Positions 59,564-64,000 of a stretch of DNA of 64,000 nucleotides are shown here, in pieces. The stretch lies in assembly GCF_948329515.1 (NCBI RefSeq), contig NZ_CAOJCN010000005.1, positions 186,001 to 250,000 on the forward strand, read 5' to 3'. This stretch comes from Cohnella rhizoplanae (GTDB lineage Bacteria; Bacillota; Bacilli; Paenibacillales; Paenibacillaceae). The notes beneath the pieces are model-generated. The model saw only the letters and a program-made list of their open reading frames with translations. It did not search any database and was not told the DNA's origin. A program made the translations under genes and the position numbers. Within the stretch, counting starts at the first letter, position 1. Each line of letters begins with the position of its first letter.

Positions 59564-60103
59564 ATGACGGGGACACGGGAGGCGGACTCGGACCGGCGGC
59601 AAGCGTATCAGGAGGACCTGCGCCTCGCGCTGCTCCGCCAGGAGGAGGCCATAGGCGGGTTTATCCGCGCCGCGGCGATGCATCTGGCGGACTGCGCGCA
59701 GTCCGCGGGCGGAGCCGCGGAGGCGCCGGGAACGGAGGCCGTGCGCCGTGCAGCGGCGTCCGATACGGGGGAAGCGGCCAGGCTGGCGGCGGCCGATACG
59801 GGAGGCGCAGCCAGGCCGGCGGCGGCCGAGCCGTACGCGGCCGCGCTGGCGGATGCGGCGCGCATGGCCGAGGCGCTTGCGGAGCTGCAGCGCCTGACGC
59901 TGCAGCTCGCCCGCACGCTAGGCGCGGGGGCCGCGCAGGGCAAGCAGTCTCCGGGCGGCGACGGGGCTGCCTGCCCCTCCGTCCGCATCTCGCCTCCGGC
60001 TAGAGCGGCGCCGGCCTGGTTCGCGGCTGCGCCCGGCAAGCCCGGCGGTGCCGGCCGTTCCTCCAAGGCGGCTAGCGTGCGAGACGAGGAGTTTGATTCA
60101 TAG
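59564..60103 (+). CDS. Ala-rich hypothetical protein
   Basis: A 179-residue protein, about one third alanine. The N-terminal 40 residues and the segment near 95-118 (AARMAEALAELQRLTLQLAR) are amphipathic helices, with imperfect repeats of the type DTGEAARLAAAD and DTGGAARPAAAE between. No domain is recognised. AAAGGA lies about 14 bases before the ATG, so the start is only fairly supported. A long antisense frame overlaps but has poorer signals. Confidence 0.5.
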   Translation: MTGTREADSDRRQAYQEDLRLALLRQEEAIGGFIRAAAMHLADCAQSAGGAAEAPGTEAVRRAAASDTGEAARLAAADTGGAARPAAAEPYAAALADAARMAEALAELQRLTLQLARTLGAGAAQGKQSPGGDGAACPSVRISPPARAAPAWFAAAPGKPGGAGRSSKAASVRDEEFDS

Positions 60104-60195
60104 TTCGACAGGCATGCGGGCATGCGGGGCGGATATACGGGACGGGCAATCGCCGCACAGACAGCTGGAGCGCATGGTTTAAAAACGCCAACGCG

Positions 60196-60231
60196 AAAAA
60201 GAGCGCCGCTCACCGAAGAGACGCTCTTTCA
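60196..60231 (-). terminator. terminator after the IF-3-like gene
   Basis: AAAGAGCG (60198-60205) pairs with CGCTCTTT (60222-60229). On the minus strand a T run follows. Confidence 0.7.
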
Positions 60232-60263
60232 TATGGACGCATGCCTGCCATGGTGTTGCGCCT

Positions 60264-60755
60264 TCACCGCGGCTTCACCTTCACCGCAACCTGTTTGCCG
60301 CTGACCTGAATGCCGGTCTCGCGCTCGCCGAGCGAGGCGAGCGCCTTGAGCATACGCTCGAGCAGCTCCTTGGCCATCGCGCCTTCCTTGGCGCCGGCCA
60401 GCTTGACCGTCAGCAGGACGGCGTGCCCCGACGCCAGCAGCTTCTCGGACTGCCGCAGCTTGGTGTCATAGTCGTGGTCCTCGATCTGCGCGGTGAGCCG
60501 GATTTCTTTGGTCTTGACCGCGCCCTCTTGGACGCGCTCCGCCCGCTTCTCCTGCAGGGCCGTCTGCTTGGCGGCGCCGCGAGCGGTCAGCCGGCAGGGC
60601 GGCGGACTGCTGAGCAGCGAGGTGCAGACCAGGTCCGCCTTCGCTTGCCTGGCCAGGGACAGCGCCTCGTCCCGGCTCACGATGCCGAGGTCCTCGCCGT
60701 CCAGTCCGGTCAGCGCGACTTCGGAAGCTTTTATTTTCTCGTTCATCAGCAGCAT
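60264..60755 (-). CDS. divergent translation initiation factor IF-3 paralogue
   Basis: A 163-residue protein with both IF-3 domains. The N-terminal domain shows NEKIKASEVALTGLDGEDLG and SPPPCRLTARGAAKQ in place of the usual KPPVCRIMDYGKF. The C-terminal domain shows TKEIRLTAQIEDHDYDTKLR and the shortened end GIQVSGKQVAVKVKPR. Many invariant IF-3 residues (the DYGKF tract, the EGR..M end) are lost. It is not beside rpmI-rplT, so the housekeeping infC is probably elsewhere. AAGGAAG precedes the ATG. Confidence 0.85.
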   Translation of the reverse strand: MLLMNEKIKASEVALTGLDGEDLGIVSRDEALSLARQAKADLVCTSLLSSPPPCRLTARGAAKQTALQEKRAERVQEGAVKTKEIRLTAQIEDHDYDTKLRQSEKLLASGHAVLLTVKLAGAKEGAMAKELLERMLKALASLGERETGIQVSGKQVAVKVKPR

Positions 60756-60819
60756 ACAGCATCTCTTCCTTTCTTCGTGCGCAGATCATGCGCAGCCGCT
60801 CTTCGACTCGGCGTCGGGC

Positions 60820-61983
60820 TTACAGGTTCAGCACGCCGTGCTGAGCGGCCGTATGCAGATCCCGCCAGGCCCGGTTCACGGGCTCATGCTCCATCAGCGC
60901 GGTCATGCCCAGCAGCGGCCACACCACATGCGCAGCCGCGATCGCCGATCGCGCGCCTTCGCGGCACGCTTCGCCGACCCGGCTAATGTCCTCTCCGGAT
61001 AGCTCGCCGCCGCCGGCAAACGTCTCCCAGGACGATTCCGCCTCGCCGTAGAATCGGTCTGCCGCCGCGGCCACTCCCGACTGCCTCTCCCCGATCACGC
61101 CGGACACCCGCTCATATCTGCCGGCATAAGCGCGCTGCCACTCGCCGCGCCTCGCCCCGGCCAGCGCAGCTGCCTCGTCCAGGAAGCGCCGTCCGAGGCC
61201 CAGCACGACCGCCGCGAACGAGACCTGCGCGAACGGGATAAACGGATAACGATAGATAGGATCGTCGTATCGCGGCACGGTCAAGATGTCGAAGGTTCGC
61301 TCGTCGGGCACGAATGCGTCGGTCACGCGAATCGTATGGCTCTCCGTGGCCTTAAGCCCCATGGCCGACCAGTCCCGCACGATCTCGACCTGCTCGGGGA
61401 GAAAAGCGAAAGAACGAATCTCGGTAAGCGTGCCTGCATCGAAGTCCTTCTCGCCGCCGCCCGGACGCGCCGCGTCGATCGCCGCCTGGCCAGATCGTTC
61501 ATCGCCTCCCGCCATCCCCGACAGCCCCTCGCGCTCCACGACGCAATTCGCCGTATAGAAGCTGGCGTAGCCCGACCCGCTGCAATACTTCCAGCTGCCG
61601 CTCACCCGGTACCCGCCGCCCGGCACCGCCCTGGCGACGCCCGTCGGATGGCCGCTGCCCGCGATGACGGCCCGCCGATCGGCGAACAGCGCCGCCGTCG
61701 CCTCGGGCAGCGTCGCTGCGAAGAAGCCGCCGCCCGAGCCGATCGTCACGAGCCAGCCGAAGCTGCCGTCGGCATAAGCCGCCTGCTCGAACAGGCGCGC
61801 CGCCTCAGGCAGCGCGGTCATCCGGCCGCCCAGCTCGTCCGGCACGAATAGCTTGAATAGCCGCTCCTCGTAGATCGCCTCCAACAGATCCGGCCCCAGT
61901 CTGCCCGCGCGCTCGGTCGACGCAGCCGTCTCCCGCACGCTTGCCAGCAGCGCCTCCGATATTCCCTTTTTGATCCCCATCAT
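60820..61983 (-). CDS. acyl-CoA dehydrogenase-like flavoprotein
   Basis: A 387-residue protein of the acyl-CoA dehydrogenase fold. Features are LFKLFVPDELGGRMTALPEA in the N-terminal helical part, the beta domain with GGGYRVSGSWKYCSGSGYAS and LKATESHTIRVTDAFVPDER, and a C-terminal four-helix part. The catalytic Glu is not evident, and the sequence is closer to the DszC/hydroxylase-like branch that uses reduced flavin. Substrate is unknown. The start at 61983 has GGAGAGGGG about 10 bases upstream. Confidence 0.82.
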   Translation of the reverse strand: MMGIKKGISEALLASVRETAASTERAGRLGPDLLEAIYEERLFKLFVPDELGGRMTALPEAARLFEQAAYADGSFGWLVTIGSGGGFFAATLPEATAALFADRRAVIAGSGHPTGVARAVPGGGYRVSGSWKYCSGSGYASFYTANCVVEREGLSGMAGGDERSGQAAIDAARPGGGEKDFDAGTLTEIRSFAFLPEQVEIVRDWSAMGLKATESHTIRVTDAFVPDERTFDILTVPRYDDPIYRYPFIPFAQVSFAAVVLGLGRRFLDEAAALAGARRGEWQRAYAGRYERVSGVIGERQSGVAAAADRFYGEAESSWETFAGGGELSGEDISRVGEACREGARSAIAAAHVVWPLLGMTALMEHEPVNRAWRDLHTAAQHGVLNL

Positions 61984-62003
61984 TCGCCCGCAACCCCTCT
62001 CCC

Positions 62004-63971
62004 TTATTTGCCGCCATCCGGCTGCAAGCGACCCTTGCGGATATGCGCCTCGATCTCGCGCACCAGCTCGCTCAGATTCACCGGCTTGCTCATATAGCCG
62101 TCCGCCCCTGCCCTCATGCACGCTTCGCCATCCTCCGCGAACGCCTTCGCCGTCAAGGCAATGATCGGCAGCTCCCCGCGGCCCGGCAGCTGACGGATGC
62201 GTCCGATCGCTTCGAGCCCGTTCATCCCCGGCATCATGATATCCATGAGCACGAGATCGATCGTCGCATTGCCGGACAGCACGCCCAGCGCCTCGCCGCC
62301 GGAGGAGGCGGTCACCACCCCGTACCCCTTTGCCGCGAGCGCCACCCGGAGCGAATACACATTGTGCTCGTCGTCGTCCACGATGAGCAGCCGATGCGTC
62401 TGGGCGACGCTCGCCCGCGACCGAGCCGTCGCTAAGGCGTCAGGCGGGACCGGCGCCGTGACTGCGGACGCCGCCGCCTGCTCCCGCGCGGCCGGTTCGG
62501 TGGCCGTCCGCAGCCATGCGCCCGCTTCGGAGGTGATCAGCGCCGGCCAGGGGAGCAGCAGCGTGAAGCTGCTGCCCTGGCCGGGCTCGCTCTCGAGCCG
62601 AATATCGCCGCCCAGCAGCACGGCGAACTGCTTGGCGATGGACAGCCCAAGCCCGGTCCCTCCGTACGAGCGGCTGATCGAGCCGTCCGCCTGGAAGAAG
62701 GCGTCGAAGATGGCCTCCTGCTTGTCCGCGGCGATCCCGATGCCGGTATCCTCCACCGTAAACGCCAGGCCTCCCTCGGGCAGCGGACCGCCCTCGGGAA
62801 CGCGCGATATCGCCAAGCTCACATGCCCTTGATGCGTGAACTTGAGCGCGTTGGACAGCAGATTGTTGACGATCTGCTTCAGCCGCTGCTCGTCCGTATG
62901 GAGGTACTCCGGCACGTCCGGCTCGCTGCGCAGCGTGAACGTCAGCCGCTTGCGCGAGGCGATCGGCCGGAACAGCTCCTCCATGTGGCCCAGCAGCTCG
63001 CGGATGCTGAATATCGACCGGTCGAGCTCGAGCCGCCCCGCCTCGATCTTCGCCAGGTCCAGTACGTCGTTGATGAGACCGAGCAGCTCCTTGCCGGAGT
63101 GATGGATGATCCGCGCGTAGCCGACCTCCTCGTCGCTCAGCCTCCTCTCGACGTTCTCCTCGAGCAGCTGCGCTAGTACGAGCACGGAGTTCAGCGGGGT
63201 CCGCAGCTCGTGGGACATATTCGCGAGAAATTCCGTCTTGTAGCGGGACGCAGACTCGACCTGCGCGTACATGATCTCCATCTCCTGCTTCGCGAGCTCG
63301 AGAGACCGCCCCTTTTCCTCGGAGATGCGGTATTGCTTTTCCAGACGGGCCGCATAGAGCTTCAGCTTGTGCTTGCGCCGGTCCTCCGTCATGAACTCCT
63401 GCAGGATGAACATGAAGCCGAAGCTCAGGATCAGGCTGAGGAGGAAGGTGCCCGGGGCGATATCGACCAGGTAGTGCCTGCGCGGAATGATGCCGAACAG
63501 CGCGATGAACAGCACGTTGCCTACGTTGACCGCGACGACCACCGTAATCATCTTGCGAAGCTCGGGCCAACGCCTCCGCCGGGCCAGCCAGAGAATAAAG
63601 ATGACGAGCAGACTCATCGCGAGCACGTTCAGGCAGCCGACGAGCGCGGCCGCGTCCACGCCGAAGGACAAGCGCCCCAGGCCGATGCCGAGGCCGATGA
63701 TCAGGATCGACAGCCGGCTGCGCACGAACAGCGGCGCCACGATGACTGCCAGAAAGCGCAGGTCGAACAGCGCCGCGTCGGAGAAGCGGAACCCGAACCG
63801 CATGGTCGTCCAGCCGCAGGCGATCGCGAGCGCGACGAACAGCGTCTCCTTCCACGCGGCGCTCCAATTATAGATGACATATTTATAGAGCAGGCTGGCG
63901 AGGTAAAGGAGCGTCAGCATCGTGCTGACGTTGATAAAAAAGATGCGCAAAAAGGAGCTGATATCGTTCAT
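62004..63971 (-). CDS. hybrid sensor histidine kinase/response regulator
   Basis: A 655-residue protein. About six membrane helices in residues 8-192 resemble the 5TM-LYT sensor. A coiled-coil segment (200-245) leads to the HisKA domain with His254 in FLANMSHELRTPLNS. The ATPase domain has VEDTGIGIAADKQ and GGTGLGLSIAK, and a receiver domain fills about 525-645 (HRLLIVDDDEHNVYS; LVLMDIMMPGMNGLEA). Signal and output partner are unknown. GAGGCGG precedes the ATG near the window edge. Confidence 0.93.
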   Translation of the reverse strand: MNDISSFLRIFFINVSTMLTLLYLASLLYKYVIYNWSAAWKETLFVALAIACGWTTMRFGFRFSDAALFDLRFLAVIVAPLFVRSRLSILIIGLGIGLGRLSFGVDAAALVGCLNVLAMSLLVIFILWLARRRRWPELRKMITVVVAVNVGNVLFIALFGIIPRRHYLVDIAPGTFLLSLILSFGFMFILQEFMTEDRRKHKLKLYAARLEKQYRISEEKGRSLELAKQEMEIMYAQVESASRYKTEFLANMSHELRTPLNSVLVLAQLLEENVERRLSDEEVGYARIIHHSGKELLGLINDVLDLAKIEAGRLELDRSIFSIRELLGHMEELFRPIASRKRLTFTLRSEPDVPEYLHTDEQRLKQIVNNLLSNALKFTHQGHVSLAISRVPEGGPLPEGGLAFTVEDTGIGIAADKQEAIFDAFFQADGSISRSYGGTGLGLSIAKQFAVLLGGDIRLESEPGQGSSFTLLLPWPALITSEAGAWLRTATEPAAREQAAASAVTAPVPPDALATARSRASVAQTHRLLIVDDDEHNVYSLRVALAAKGYGVVTASSGGEALGVLSGNATIDLVLMDIMMPGMNGLEAIGRIRQLPGRGELPIIALTAKAFAEDGEACMRAGADGYMSKPVNLSELVREIEAHIRKGRLQPDGGK

Positions 63972-64000
63972 GTCGCACCGCCTCTTGTGGAGCTTACGTC

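Noticed and set aside
59608..60213. 201-residue frame antisense to the Ala-rich gene
   Set aside because: Low-complexity Ala/Pro/Ser translation typical of a shadow, with no start signal. The plus-strand frame is only slightly better supported.

Overview
The window is high-GC DNA with Bacillales-type signals: strong AGGAGG ribosome binding sites, many GTG/TTG starts and TTGACA/TATAAT promoters. It carries a PBSX-type phage tail cluster, LplB/LplC-like sugar ABC permeases, an LTA-synthase-family sulfatase, a sporulation-kinase-like sensor and a single-component RND pump. Together these point to a Paenibacillaceae chromosome, of Paenibacillus or Cohnella type. The genus is inferred; there is no rRNA to settle it.

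Layout. 1-1.4 kb: end of an MFS transporter, a VTT membrane protein and two small hydrophilic proteins. 1.5-5.6 kb (minus strand): 2-hydroxyacid dehydrogenase, a membrane protein, an AlkC-like DNA repair protein and an aromatic-acid-exporter-like membrane protein. 5.7-8.8 kb: PAS histidine kinase, divergent from mscL (with a C-terminal zinc ribbon) and a Nudix hydrolase. 8.8-9.1 kb: a 50-bp tandem repeat of hairpins. 9.3-11.3 kb: a tyrosinase-like protein and an AI-2E-family permease.

11.4-26.2 kb is the most interesting region: a compact contractile-tail locus with no head genes. Reading leftward from an Xpf/sigma-like regulator come tail terminator, a small protein, sheath, tube, tail assembly chaperone with an apparent -1 programmed frameshift (slippery heptamer A AAA AAC), a short tape measure, LysM/baseplate hub, XkdQ, XkdR, XkdS, baseplate J, YmfQ, fibre, holin and a DUF1906 lysin. 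Divergent from the regulator sit an Xre repressor and an ImmA/IrrE metalloprotease. No capsid, portal, terminase or integrase gene lies inside it. This is the gene content of an R-type tailocin rather than a prophage. LexA-like boxes occur at three places in its control regions, which suggests DNA-damage induction.

26-35 kb: DJ-1/PfpI protein, c-type cytochrome, tRNA-Thr(CGT), orphan NarL-type regulator with an AbrB-family membrane protein, SPL-like radical SAM protein, DUF3298 protein, phosphodiester glycosidase and aldose epimerase. 35-39.2 kb: RND pump and TetR regulator in one operon. 39.4-39.65 kb: a 51-bp tandem repeat. 39.8-44.9 kb: SDR and VOC pair, LacI regulator with a palindromic operator, a promoter plus hairpin that may mark an unannotated RNA, and an MFS pump divergent from its TetR regulator across two identical operators. 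44.9-51.9 kb: a carbohydrate operon (AraC regulator, two permeases, lipoprotein, BadF-type kinase, GH4 6-phospho-glycosidase) in which an ABC importer and a kinase appear to replace the PTS normally paired with GH4. 52-64 kb: PAP2 and LTA-synthase-like proteins, a SWIM/SNF2 helicase, a copper-amine-oxidase-N-domain protein, a divergent IF-3 paralogue, an acyl-CoA-dehydrogenase-like flavoprotein and a hybrid histidine kinase.
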